Positions 1 through 5,775 of a DNA stretch of 5,775 bases are shown one piece after another. The position numbers were made by a program, and so were the translations under genes. Position 1 is the first letter of the stretch. The number at the start of each line of letters is the position of its first letter. A model generated the notes under the pieces. It made no database searches. It saw only the letters and a program-made list of their open reading frames with translations, and was not told where the DNA came from. The DNA is from an uncultured Clostridia bacterium (GTDB lineage Bacteria; Bacillota; Clostridia; UMGS1883): positions 1 to 5,775 of the forward strand of contig CANRER010000100.1 in the NCBI GenBank assembly GCA_947629615.1, written 5' to 3'.

Positions 1-759
1 GTCGGTACGCTCGGCTTGGCCGGTCAGATTGGGGCCGCTGTATACGGGGCCGAGGTTCTGAGCGGCGTATTCCTCGTATGTAATAGGTTCGTCGGCCTTG
101 CAGAAGGTTATCGCGCCTATCTTCACGGCCTCCTTGGCGCCAAGGAGCGTCAGGGTGTGCTGGCCCGCGCTGAGATAGAAGGCGTAAGGCTCGAGAGAAC
201 GGTAGTTCTCGTCGGAGTAGAAGAACTCGTAGCCGTTCGGGTCCTCAATCTCAACCGAGGTGGGGCGGATTTCGTTGCCATTTCGCTGCGCGATTTCGCC
301 CTCGTTGTTGAGCCATACGCGCTGGAACGAAATCTGCTTCATTCCGTCGAAAAGGCTTTCGCCGTCAAGCCGAACGCTGCGCTGCGGAGTGGCGTTGGTG
401 CCTTCCACAGAGTAGTACTTAAATTTGAGGTTGTAAAAGCCCTCCTGCGGTACGTCGAAGGTCCAGGTTATGTCGCCTCTTTCCCCGAGCGTAACGCCAT
501 CGGCGTCCTGCTTGACCTCCATGCCCTCGGCTATAAAGTTGTTCACGTCAACCTCGACGGGGGTATCGGCGTAAGCGCCGTCAAAGCCGTTATCATCGAG
601 GTAGGCCCGGTACGATTCCTCAACAAAGGGTTCCGACGTACCAAGGTTGGCCACAGTGTCCTTTGAGCCGGGAAGGACGAAAGCAAGGAGCACCAGCAGC
701 GCGATGACTGCCACAATAACGCCCAAAATTATAAGGCGTTTTTTTGTTTTTGCCTCCAT
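1..759 (-). CDS. membrane-anchored extracellular carbohydrate-binding-like protein, probable part of a large solute-binding protein (3' end outside window)
   Basis: Open for 253 codons to the window edge with no stop, so the C-terminus is missing. The ATG is preceded by a good GGAGGG site 9 bases upstream. Residues 1-7 are basic (MEAKTKK), and residues 8-30 are one hydrophobic segment with no lipobox cysteine, so it is probably a signal anchor facing outward. Residues about 60-225 look like a beta-sandwich (galactose-binding-like) module: ITWTFDVP and GFYNLKF (96-115), RVWL (147-150), and YAFYLSAGQHTLTLLG (192-207). From memory, this order and wording match the N-terminal half of roughly 900-1000 residue Firmicutes 'extracellular solute-binding proteins', in which such modules precede an SBP fold. 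A YEEYAAQN stretch near residue 228 echoes ESYRAYL near 48, like the linkers of that family. It lies 21 bases after the SBP gene, so it is very likely cotranscribed and acts on the same sugar or glycan. Whether an SBP domain follows cannot be seen. The ligand is unknown. Confidence 0.85.
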   Translation of the reverse strand, partial: MEAKTKKRLIILGVIVAVIALLVLLAFVLPGSKDTVANLGTSEPFVEESYRAYLDDNGFDGAYADTPVEVDVNNFIAEGMEVKQDADGVTLGERGDITWTFDVPQEGFYNLKFKYYSVEGTNATPQRSVRLDGESLFDGMKQISFQRVWLNNEGEIAQRNGNEIRPTSVEIEDPNGYEFFYSDENYRSLEPYAFYLSAGQHTLTLLGAKEAVKIGAITFCKADEPITYEEYAAQNLGPVYSGPNLTGQAERTD

Positions 760-768
760 TTGATTGTT

Positions 769-774
769 CCCTCC
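769..774 (-). promoter_or_regulatory. ribosome binding site of the anchored carbohydrate-binding-like gene
   Basis: Minus-strand GGAGGG sits 9 bases before the ATG at 759, inside the 21-base gap after the TAA of the solute-binding protein gene. It fixes the start of an otherwise truncated gene. No terminator or promoter fits in the gap, which supports cotranscription. Confidence 0.8.
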
Positions 775-780
775 GTTCAC

Positions 781-2889
781 TTATTTGATTTCTACTTGGA
801 TTTGCGTGCCTGTTCTGTTGCCCGCGAAGTCAACCACGTATATCTCAACGGGATAAACGCCGGGCTCAGTTACGTCAAGGCTTGTTACGTCGGCCGAAAC
901 GTTGCCCTTAAGGTCAACGCCGTTTACGTCCTCCGCCTTATCGACGAACTGACTGCCCCAGTTGACGCCGGAGGTGTCAACATTGAGGCCGAGGGAGGGA
1001 ATTTCCTCCTTTAGAACAAGAGTGGGAGGCGTGGTGTTGTTACTGTCGTAAACGTATGCCTCGAACTTGTTCTCGCTTTCGTTGCCGGCGTAGTCCTTAA
1101 TCTTAACGACTATGCCGTCGCCGTATTTGCCGGAATTGGCGAAATCCACAGCCGAGCAGTCAACGCTGATATAGCCGTCGCGCCACTCGTCCTGCGGGAT
1201 GGGCTCGCCGTCCTCATCAACGGCGTCCTCCTCTATCTTCCTGCGGAGCTGAAGCTTGCCGCCCTCCTGGCGTATCTCATACTCGCCGTCAACGTTGTCG
1301 TCGGCGGTGATGAGGTCGGCCCATTTAATTTTTGAAGGGTCGGTGCCGAGCGGGAAAATGAAGGAGTCGTTAGCCTTGCGCCTCGCGGCGGGCTTAACGT
1401 CGTCCACTACCTCGCCCTTTCTGAGGGCCTTGCTCATGTTGTCGAGCTTTTCGTAGATAGTGTTCTTATTGGCCTCGACGGCTATGTCATACTGGGGCAT
1501 ACCGCCGTAGTTGTATATGGCCTTGCCGGCGATGTCGGTCCAGCTCCAGAACACGCCGATAGCCTCGGAGTAGTCGTTGACCGGGGTCACGCCCATCTCC
1601 TCGAATATGGCGAGGTTCTTATCGCCTATTTCGGGGTGGAAGATGTCCACTCCAAAGGCGAGAGCCTCGGTGCCGGCCTGCTTTTTGCGGTATTCCTCGA
1701 TGCTGTCCACCCTTGCGTAGGCCTTATAGAACTCGCTCTTATAGGTGGCGTAGGCCTCGAGGGCGCGCTTGCTGCGCTCCGCGTCGATACCCTTCATCAG
1801 GCCGACGCTGTCGGCCGCGGCGCTCAGCACATGGTACTGAGGCGAATCGGCGGGAAGGCTGTCGGGCCGGGGGAAGGGGATAACGCCCATCGACTGGCCT
1901 CTCGAAGCGAGGCCCGCGCCCGCGTTATCCATCTGCCAGCGGGCCACGTTGGTGAACACGGTTTCGCCGTTGGTGAAGGCGTCGGTTTCGGTGAGCCAGC
2001 CGGAATCTATCGAGGTGCTGCTTACTGTCGAGCAGGAAATGAGGTCGGAATCTATCATTTTATCCATGTAGGCGATGGCGGCCTTGGCCTCGGGGCTGTC
2101 GAAGGTCATGTTGGAGCCGTCGTACACGGCCGCGCCGTTGGAGGCTATCGCCATCAGCACAGCGTAGGCGTAGTTTGTGTTGAAGGGAACGATGTCCTTA
2201 TCGGGATTGACCGGGCCCTTTCTGCCGTTATAGTACGCCTTGAGCTTCGTCAGGTAATCCTCGAAACGGTTCCACGTCCATTCGCCGTTAAGGTAAAGGT
2301 CGGCGGGGTATACCGTCTTGCCGTTTTCACGCAGCGCGGGCACGGCCTCTATGTAGTCGATGTTATAGCATATCGGCCACGTATTTACAAACAGCAAATC
2401 GCGGTTCATAAGGTAATAGCTGCCGAAGGTCTTGCCTATGGGAATCCACGCCTTGTCAACGTCATCCTCGCCGAAGAAAACGTCGTCCATGTAAGGATCT
2501 AGCGGCTGGAGAATGTTCTGGTTCATTATGTTGCCCTGAACGCCGTTCCACAGCACCGCCAAATCGCAGTACGGGTCGCCGGCGAGCACCGTCTGAAGCA
2601 GAAGCTGCTGGAGGTCGCTGGAATACTGCGACCACGTCACCGTAACTCCCAAGTCGTCCTCGACCTTCGCCAAAGCCGTCTGCGCGGCGCGGATAGTGTC
2701 GGGGTTCATCGACGCTTCGCCCGTTATCTCATCGACCCAGTTGGGGTCGTCCTCCTGCTGGGCGTGAGTTCCGATGACTATTGTCATTGCCTCGGAGGCG
2801 TCGCTTCTTGCTGTGCAGCCTGCAAGAGCCGTTGCCGCAAGCGCAAGGCCCATAGACGCGGCAATCATTGTTTTCAAATTAAACCTCAT
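781..2889 (-). CDS. ABC transporter extracellular solute-binding lipoprotein (family 1, sugar type) with C-terminal Ig-like modules
   Basis: Probable membrane-tethered receptor that captures a sugar or oligosaccharide for an ABC importer. Residues 1-24 form a lipoprotein signal peptide with basic start (MRFNLK), hydrophobic core and lipobox LAGC; Cys25 is the expected lipidated residue. Residues about 35-490 read as an SBP family 1 (UgpB/MalE-like) fold: LLLQTVLAGDPYCDLAVL (96-113), a WTWNRFEDYLTKLK segment (204-217), FTNGETVFTNVARWQM (305-320), MGVIPFPRPD (334-343). Residues about 490-510 form a charged linker. Two beta-rich modules follow, about 515-615 and 620-702, each ending in a D(Y/F)AGN motif (599-603 and 687-691), typical of bacterial Ig-like folds such as DUF5011. 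At 702 residues it is far longer than the usual 420-550. The start is supported by AAAGGA 9 bases upstream and a proper signal peptide. It is the first gene after a strong promoter and 21 bases ahead of an anchored carbohydrate-binding-like gene. Family assignment is strong; the substrate cannot be told. Confidence 0.94.
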   Translation of the reverse strand: MRFNLKTMIAASMGLALAATALAGCTARSDASEAMTIVIGTHAQQEDDPNWVDEITGEASMNPDTIRAAQTALAKVEDDLGVTVTWSQYSSDLQQLLLQTVLAGDPYCDLAVLWNGVQGNIMNQNILQPLDPYMDDVFFGEDDVDKAWIPIGKTFGSYYLMNRDLLFVNTWPICYNIDYIEAVPALRENGKTVYPADLYLNGEWTWNRFEDYLTKLKAYYNGRKGPVNPDKDIVPFNTNYAYAVLMAIASNGAAVYDGSNMTFDSPEAKAAIAYMDKMIDSDLISCSTVSSTSIDSGWLTETDAFTNGETVFTNVARWQMDNAGAGLASRGQSMGVIPFPRPDSLPADSPQYHVLSAAADSVGLMKGIDAERSKRALEAYATYKSEFYKAYARVDSIEEYRKKQAGTEALAFGVDIFHPEIGDKNLAIFEEMGVTPVNDYSEAIGVFWSWTDIAGKAIYNYGGMPQYDIAVEANKNTIYEKLDNMSKALRKGEVVDDVKPAARRKANDSFIFPLGTDPSKIKWADLITADDNVDGEYEIRQEGGKLQLRRKIEEDAVDEDGEPIPQDEWRDGYISVDCSAVDFANSGKYGDGIVVKIKDYAGNESENKFEAYVYDSNNTTPPTLVLKEEIPSLGLNVDTSGVNWGSQFVDKAEDVNGVDLKGNVSADVTSLDVTEPGVYPVEIYVVDFAGNRTGTQIQVEIK

Positions 2890-2898
2890 TTTCCCACA

Positions 2899-2904
2899 TC
2901 CTTT
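2899..2904 (-). promoter_or_regulatory. ribosome binding site of the solute-binding protein gene
   Basis: Minus-strand AAAGGA lies 9 bases before the ATG at 2889, the same sequence and spacing as before pheT. It supports Met1 over the internal Met8 and Met13, which would also spoil the signal peptide. Confidence 0.7.
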
Positions 2905-2938
2905 ATTTAGTAATTCTGCACACTATTTGCATATAACC

Positions 2939-2967
2939 ATTATACACAAAAACTCCAAAAATATCAA
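2939..2967 (-). promoter_or_regulatory. sigma-A type promoter for the solute-binding protein operon
   Basis: On the minus strand a TTGATA -35 box (2967-2962) and a perfect TATAAT -10 box (2944-2939) are separated by exactly 17 bases, with one mismatch to the vegetative consensus overall. Transcription should start near 2932-2930, giving a leader of about 40 bases before the ATG, too short for a large riboswitch. A run of A/T tracts sits just upstream of the -35 box and could act as an UP element. It lies downstream of the pheT terminators, so the operon can be expressed independently of pheST. Confidence 0.85.
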
Positions 2968-2975
2968 GACCTTTT

Positions 2976-3010
2976 TGTAGATTTTTTATAAAAAATTTTA
3001 ATTTTTTATG
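2976..3010. other. AT-rich tract with overlapping palindromes upstream of the promoter
   Basis: This stretch is almost pure A/T. Positions 2981-2996 are a perfect 16-base palindrome (ATTTTTTATAAAAAAT), and 2988-2997 with 3000-3009 form a second inverted repeat with 10-base arms around TT. It lies 9 or more bases upstream of the -35 box, so an UP element or bent DNA is plausible. Low-complexity A/T sequence makes palindromes by chance, so the symmetry itself is weak evidence. Confidence 0.4.
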
Positions 3011-3020
3011 TCTAAATTAA

Positions 3021-3056
3021 AAACTGGGCAAAAACCTCTCGATTTTTGCCCAGTTT
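3021..3056 (-). terminator. intrinsic terminator of the pheST unit (distal hairpin)
   Basis: Perfect 14-base-pair inverted repeat: AAACTGGGCAAAAA (3021-3034) against TTTTTGCCCAGTTT (3043-3056), with an 8-base loop. On the minus strand the stem is followed by a T-rich run (the TTT of the stem, then TTAATTT), as expected for Rho-independent termination of transcripts from pheT. The plus-strand side also has a T-rich tail (GTTTTGTG), so it could stop transcription from both sides, but no plus-strand gene is seen. Confidence 0.85.
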
Positions 3057-3078
3057 GTTTTGTGAAAAATGCACAAAA

Positions 3079-3099
3079 GCAATTTTCGTTAAAAATTGC
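3079..3099 (-). terminator. probable first intrinsic terminator after pheT (proximal hairpin)
   Basis: Eight-base-pair perfect stem, GCAATTTT (3079-3086) and AAAATTGC (3092-3099), with a 5-base loop. On the minus strand it is followed by TTTTGTGCATTTTT. It lies 26 bases after the pheT stop and 22 bases ahead of the stronger hairpin. The stem is AT-rich, so on its own it would be a weak terminator; it may act as backup or protect the 3' end. Confidence 0.5.
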
Positions 3100-3124
3100 C
3101 GTATTATGTCGAAGCTTTTCCGCC

Positions 3125-5503
3125 CTATCTCAGCGTCGCTCCGAGCACGTGCTCCAGACTGCGGACAGTCTTGTTCATGATTTTGTTGATTTCGTCGTCG
3201 GTGAGGGTCTTTTCCCCGCGGTACACCGCGCTCATGGCGACGCTCTTTTTGCCCTCGGGGATTTGGCTGCCCTTGTACACGTCAAAAAGCTCCAGCTCCT
3301 CGAGCAGACTGCCGCCCGCCTTGCGGATAACGGCCTCGATGTCGGCGACGGTAACGGCGTCGTCCACCAGCATGGCAATGTCGCGGCTGACCGCCGGGAA
3401 GCGGCTGAGCGGCTTGTAGCGCACGTCGCCGCCGGCGTTCGATAGCAGCGCGGCCATGTCCAGCTCGCCGAGATAGGCCTCGTCAAGGCCGTAATTTTCG
3501 GCCACGTCGGGGTGAACCTCGCCTATTATGCCGACTTTCTTCTTATTAATATATATCTCCGCGCTCTTGCCCGGGTGATATATCGGGTTGGGGGCCGCCG
3601 CCGCGAAGGACACGCCCTCTATGCCGAGGCTGTCGAGCAGCTCCTCTGCGGCGCCCTTCAGGTCAAAGAAGTCCGCCGAGCCGTAGGCCCCGAGCGTCAG
3701 CACCTTCTTTTCCTCGGGCAGCTCCGTCACGGGGAGGCTCTTGGGAATGTAGACGGTGGCTGTTTCAAACAGGCGGGCGTTCTTGTTTTTGTGGTTGTAA
3801 TTCCTCGCCAAGACCTCCAGCATACCTGTCACGGCGGTGGTGCGCATTATGCTCGCGTCCTCGCCGAGGGGGTTAAGAATGTTGACGGTCCTCCTCAGCT
3901 CCTCGCCGGCGTTTATCATGTCCAGCGTTTTGGGGCTTGTGAAGGAGTAGGTCTGTATTTCGTAATAGCCTTGGCCCACAAGCGAGCCCTTGATTTTCGC
4001 CGTCAGCCGCTGCTCGCGGTTAAGCCCGCCCATCACGCCGGCCCCGCCGAGCGGTGCGGAGGGTATCTTGTCGTAGCCGTAAAGCCGCGCGACCTCCTCG
4101 GCCACGTCGGCCTCGCACTCGATGTCCATGCGGAAGGACGGCGCAAGCACCTCCATCTTGTCGGTATCCACGCCTATCTCGAGGCTGCGCAGGGCGGAAA
4201 CCATAAAGCCGTCGTCGATGTCCGCGCCGATAAAGGCGCGTATTCTGTCGGGGCGGAAGGGAATGACCGTGGGAGTGTGGTCGCTGTTATCCACGTCTAT
4301 CATGCCATGCACCACTTCGCCCGCGCCAAGCTCCTCAACAAGCTGGCAGGCGCGGTTAAGCGCGGTTATGACCATGTTCGGGTCGAGCCCCTTCTCGTAG
4401 CGGGAGGAGGATTCGGTTCTGAGGCCAAGCTTGCGGGCCGTGCGGCGCACGCTGCCGCGGAGGAAGTTGGCGCACTCGAAAAGCACGGCCTTGGTCGTAT
4501 CCTGTATTTCGGAATTTGCGCCGCCCATTACGCCTGCCACGCAGACAGGCTTTTTGCCGTCGCAAATCATGAGCATACTGTCGTCGAGGTCGTGGGGCTG
4601 CCCGTCGAGGGTCACAATCTCCTCGCCGTTTTTCGCGCGGCGCACCACAATCTCGCTGCCCTCGAGGAAATCGAGGTCGAAGGCGTGCATGGGCTGGCCG
4701 TACTCCAGCATAACGTAGTTCGTAATATCGACGATGTTGCTTATGGGCCGCACGCCCGCCGCGCGGAGGCGCTTCTGCATCCACTCGGGCGAGGGGGCGA
4801 TTTTTATATTCTTCACCAGCCGGCACGCGTAGCGCGGGCAGAGGTCGGGAGCCTCGACCGTGACCTTCGCGATGCTGTTGATGTCGCCGCCGGCAAGCTC
4901 CTTAACCTCTATCGGAGGTATCGAGAACGGCACGCCAAAGGTGGCGGCGGTTTCGCGGGCAAGGCCGACAACGCTGAGGCAGTCGGGGCGGTTGGGGGTT
5001 ATCTCAAATTCGACGACGGTTTCCTTCTCGCCGAGAGCCTCCATCACGTCGGCCCCGAGCGGATAATCCCGCTGAAAAATGAGAATACCGTTGGGGTCGC
5101 TGCCGGGGATAACTCCGTCCTCGAAGCCAAGCTCCTGATGTGAGCAAAGCATACCGTTGCTCGCCTCGCCGCGGAGCTTGCCGGGCTTTATGGTGATGCC
5201 GCCGGGCAGCTTTGCCCCGGCCAGAGCCACCGGCACCGTCTGCCCCACCTCGATGTTCTGGGCGCCGGTCACTATCTGAACCGTTTCGCCGCCCACGTCA
5301 ACGGTGGTTATCCACATATGGTCGGAGTTTGTGTGGCGCACCTTGGTCAATATTTTGCCGAAAACGACGTTTTCAACCTCGCTGCCCTCAACGCTCCAGC
5401 CCTCGACCTTGCTGCCGGAGAGGGTCATCGCGTCGCAGTATTCCTTCACGCCCGTGTTTTCAAGGGTGAGGTAGTCGTTCAGCCAGCTTAGCAGTAATTT
5501 CAT
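3125..5503 (-). CDS. pheT: phenylalanyl-tRNA synthetase beta subunit
   Basis: Beta chain of the cytosolic alpha2-beta2 enzyme that attaches phenylalanine to tRNA-Phe; it binds the tRNA and carries the editing site, while catalysis is in PheS. The 792 residues match the usual bacterial length near 800. It begins with the typical MKLLLSWLNDY. An OB-fold tRNA-binding domain spans about 40-150, then the conserved TPNRPDCLSVVG (169-180). The B3/B4 editing domain is about 215-385, with PMHAFD (271-276) and FECANF (342-347); His273 and Glu343 may correspond to known editing-pocket residues, by memory of the family. The B5 domain is about 405-480 with acidic residues in DIECEADVAEEVARLYGYDKIP (460-481), followed by the inactive synthetase-like core (about 490-690). 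The C-terminal FDX-ACB anticodon-binding domain is about 695-792, with SRFPAVSRDIAMLVD (700-714). AAAGGA 9 bases upstream fixes the start. It follows pheS by 20 bases and ends the operon. Nothing is missing or broken. Confidence 0.98.
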   Translation of the reverse strand: MKLLLSWLNDYLTLENTGVKEYCDAMTLSGSKVEGWSVEGSEVENVVFGKILTKVRHTNSDHMWITTVDVGGETVQIVTGAQNIEVGQTVPVALAGAKLPGGITIKPGKLRGEASNGMLCSHQELGFEDGVIPGSDPNGILIFQRDYPLGADVMEALGEKETVVEFEITPNRPDCLSVVGLARETAATFGVPFSIPPIEVKELAGGDINSIAKVTVEAPDLCPRYACRLVKNIKIAPSPEWMQKRLRAAGVRPISNIVDITNYVMLEYGQPMHAFDLDFLEGSEIVVRRAKNGEEIVTLDGQPHDLDDSMLMICDGKKPVCVAGVMGGANSEIQDTTKAVLFECANFLRGSVRRTARKLGLRTESSSRYEKGLDPNMVITALNRACQLVEELGAGEVVHGMIDVDNSDHTPTVIPFRPDRIRAFIGADIDDGFMVSALRSLEIGVDTDKMEVLAPSFRMDIECEADVAEEVARLYGYDKIPSAPLGGAGVMGGLNREQRLTAKIKGSLVGQGYYEIQTYSFTSPKTLDMINAGEELRRTVNILNPLGEDASIMRTTAVTGMLEVLARNYNHKNKNARLFETATVYIPKSLPVTELPEEKKVLTLGAYGSADFFDLKGAAEELLDSLGIEGVSFAAAAPNPIYHPGKSAEIYINKKKVGIIGEVHPDVAENYGLDEAYLGELDMAALLSNAGGDVRYKPLSRFPAVSRDIAMLVDDAVTVADIEAVIRKAGGSLLEELELFDVYKGSQIPEGKKSVAMSAVYRGEKTLTDDEINKIMNKTVRSLEHVLGATLR

Positions 5504-5512
5504 CTATATCAA

Positions 5513-5518
5513 TCCTTT
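5513..5518 (-). promoter_or_regulatory. ribosome binding site of pheT
   Basis: Minus-strand AAAGGA, 9 bases before the pheT ATG, lies within the 20-base pheS-pheT gap. pheT therefore has its own initiation site and the two genes do not overlap. Confidence 0.75.
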
Positions 5519-5523
5519 CTCAA

Positions 5524-5775
5524 TCAGAACTGCTTCAGGAAGCGGAGGTCGTTTTCGTAGAACAGGCGCAGGTCGTCCACGCCGTACTTTATCATTACAA
5601 GGCGTTCGAGGCCGAGGCCGAAGGCAAAGCCGCTGTACTCCTCCGGGTCGATGCCGCCCGCGCGCAGCACGTTGGGGTGTACCATGCCCGCGCCGAGTAT
5701 CTCAATCCAGCCCTCGCCCTTGCACACGCCGCAGCCCTTGCCGCCGCACACAAAGCACGAAGCGTCCACCTCGGC
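5524..5775 (-). CDS. pheS: phenylalanyl-tRNA synthetase alpha subunit, C-terminal part (5' end outside window)
   Basis: The last 83 codons and TGA of the catalytic alpha chain, which activates phenylalanine with ATP and transfers it to tRNA-Phe as part of the PheS2-PheT2 enzyme. Visible are AEVDASCF, a cluster of four cysteines in two CxxC pairs (CFVC and CGVC), then GWIEILGAGMVHPNVL, GIDPEEYSGFAFG and the class II motif 3 region GLGLERLVMIKYGVDDLR, ending NDLRFLKQF. Motif 3 holds the ATP-contacting arginine of class II synthetases. Reading continues through the window edge, so the GTG at 5769 is an internal valine, not a start; about three quarters of the protein lies outside. The cysteine cluster is, as I recall, normal for PheS of Bacillus and relatives and may bind zinc. 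Gene order pheS-pheT is the standard bacterial one. Any T-box leader common upstream of pheS in Firmicutes would be beyond the window. Confidence 0.98.
   Translation of the reverse strand, partial: AEVDASCFVCGGKGCGVCKGEGWIEILGAGMVHPNVLRAGGIDPEEYSGFAFGLGLERLVMIKYGVDDLRLFYENDLRFLKQF

Noticed and set aside
16..666. A 216-codon plus-strand reading frame at the left edge
   Set aside because: The minus strand here is open for 253 codons with a ribosome site, a signal anchor and family-like motifs; the plus-strand frame has none of these.
1636..2502. A 288-codon plus-strand reading frame opposite the solute-binding protein gene
   Set aside because: It is antisense to a clear lipoprotein gene, has a composition of repeated G, V, A, H and R typical of antisense shadows, and resembles no family I know.
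2890..3124. Possible small RNA, tRNA or riboswitch in the only sizeable intergenic gap
   Set aside because: The gap is accounted for by two terminator hairpins, an AT tract, a promoter and a leader of about 40 bases; no cloverleaf or conserved aptamer pattern is visible.
3008..3445. Plus-strand frames starting in the intergenic region and running into the pheT 3' end
   Set aside because: The start lies next to the terminator stem, no good ribosome site precedes it, and most of the frame is antisense to the conserved FDX-ACB domain of pheT.
4356..4826. A 156-codon minus-strand frame inside pheT
   Set aside because: It is an out-of-frame reading of pheT, rich in Arg, Pro and Ala, with no start signal of its own and no frameshift in pheT to justify it.
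3512..5143. A 543-codon plus-strand reading frame opposite pheT
   Set aside because: It lies wholly antisense to a confidently recognised pheT, has no recognisable domain, and is explained by GC-rich codons of the real gene leaving few stops on the other strand.
5524..5769. A complete 81-residue small protein starting at GTG 5769
   Set aside because: The frame continues past the GTG to the window edge and the residues are the PheS C-terminus, so this is a truncated pheS, not a small gene.

Overview
The window carries four genes, all read from the minus strand, in two unrelated transcription units. It looks like a Gram-positive member of the Clostridia, perhaps an uncultured gut or anaerobic Ruminococcaceae/Oscillospiraceae-like lineage. 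The reasons are Shine-Dalgarno sites close to AAAGGA/GGAGG before every complete gene, GC-rich coding regions against very AT-rich intergenic DNA, a sigma-A type promoter, a lipoprotein sugar-binding protein, and a PheS of the four-cysteine kind I recall from Gram-positive bacteria. This placement is inference and no marker fixes the species.

Right side (about 3020-5775): the tail of pheS, then 20 bases later the complete pheT. Together they encode the alpha and beta chains of phenylalanyl-tRNA synthetase, the heterotetramer that charges tRNA-Phe. The unit closes with two hairpins in series after pheT. The pheST promoter or leader lies beyond the right edge.

Middle (2890-3124): a 235-base AT-rich gap holding the pheT terminators, an AT tract and a near-consensus promoter (TTGATA, 17-base spacer, TATAAT) that starts the next unit.

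Left side (1-2889): a 702-residue ABC-transporter solute-binding lipoprotein whose last roughly 190 residues form two Ig-like modules. After 21 bases follows a membrane-anchored extracellular protein resembling the carbohydrate-binding N-terminal part of very large Firmicutes solute-binding proteins. That gene runs off the left edge. The pair is probably the start of a glycan or oligosaccharide uptake operon, with permease genes expected further left.

There are no RNA genes, mobile elements, CRISPR arrays or broken genes. I found no clearly new system. The most unusual items are the Ig-like tail on the binding protein and its pairing with a second, anchored glycan-binding-like protein.
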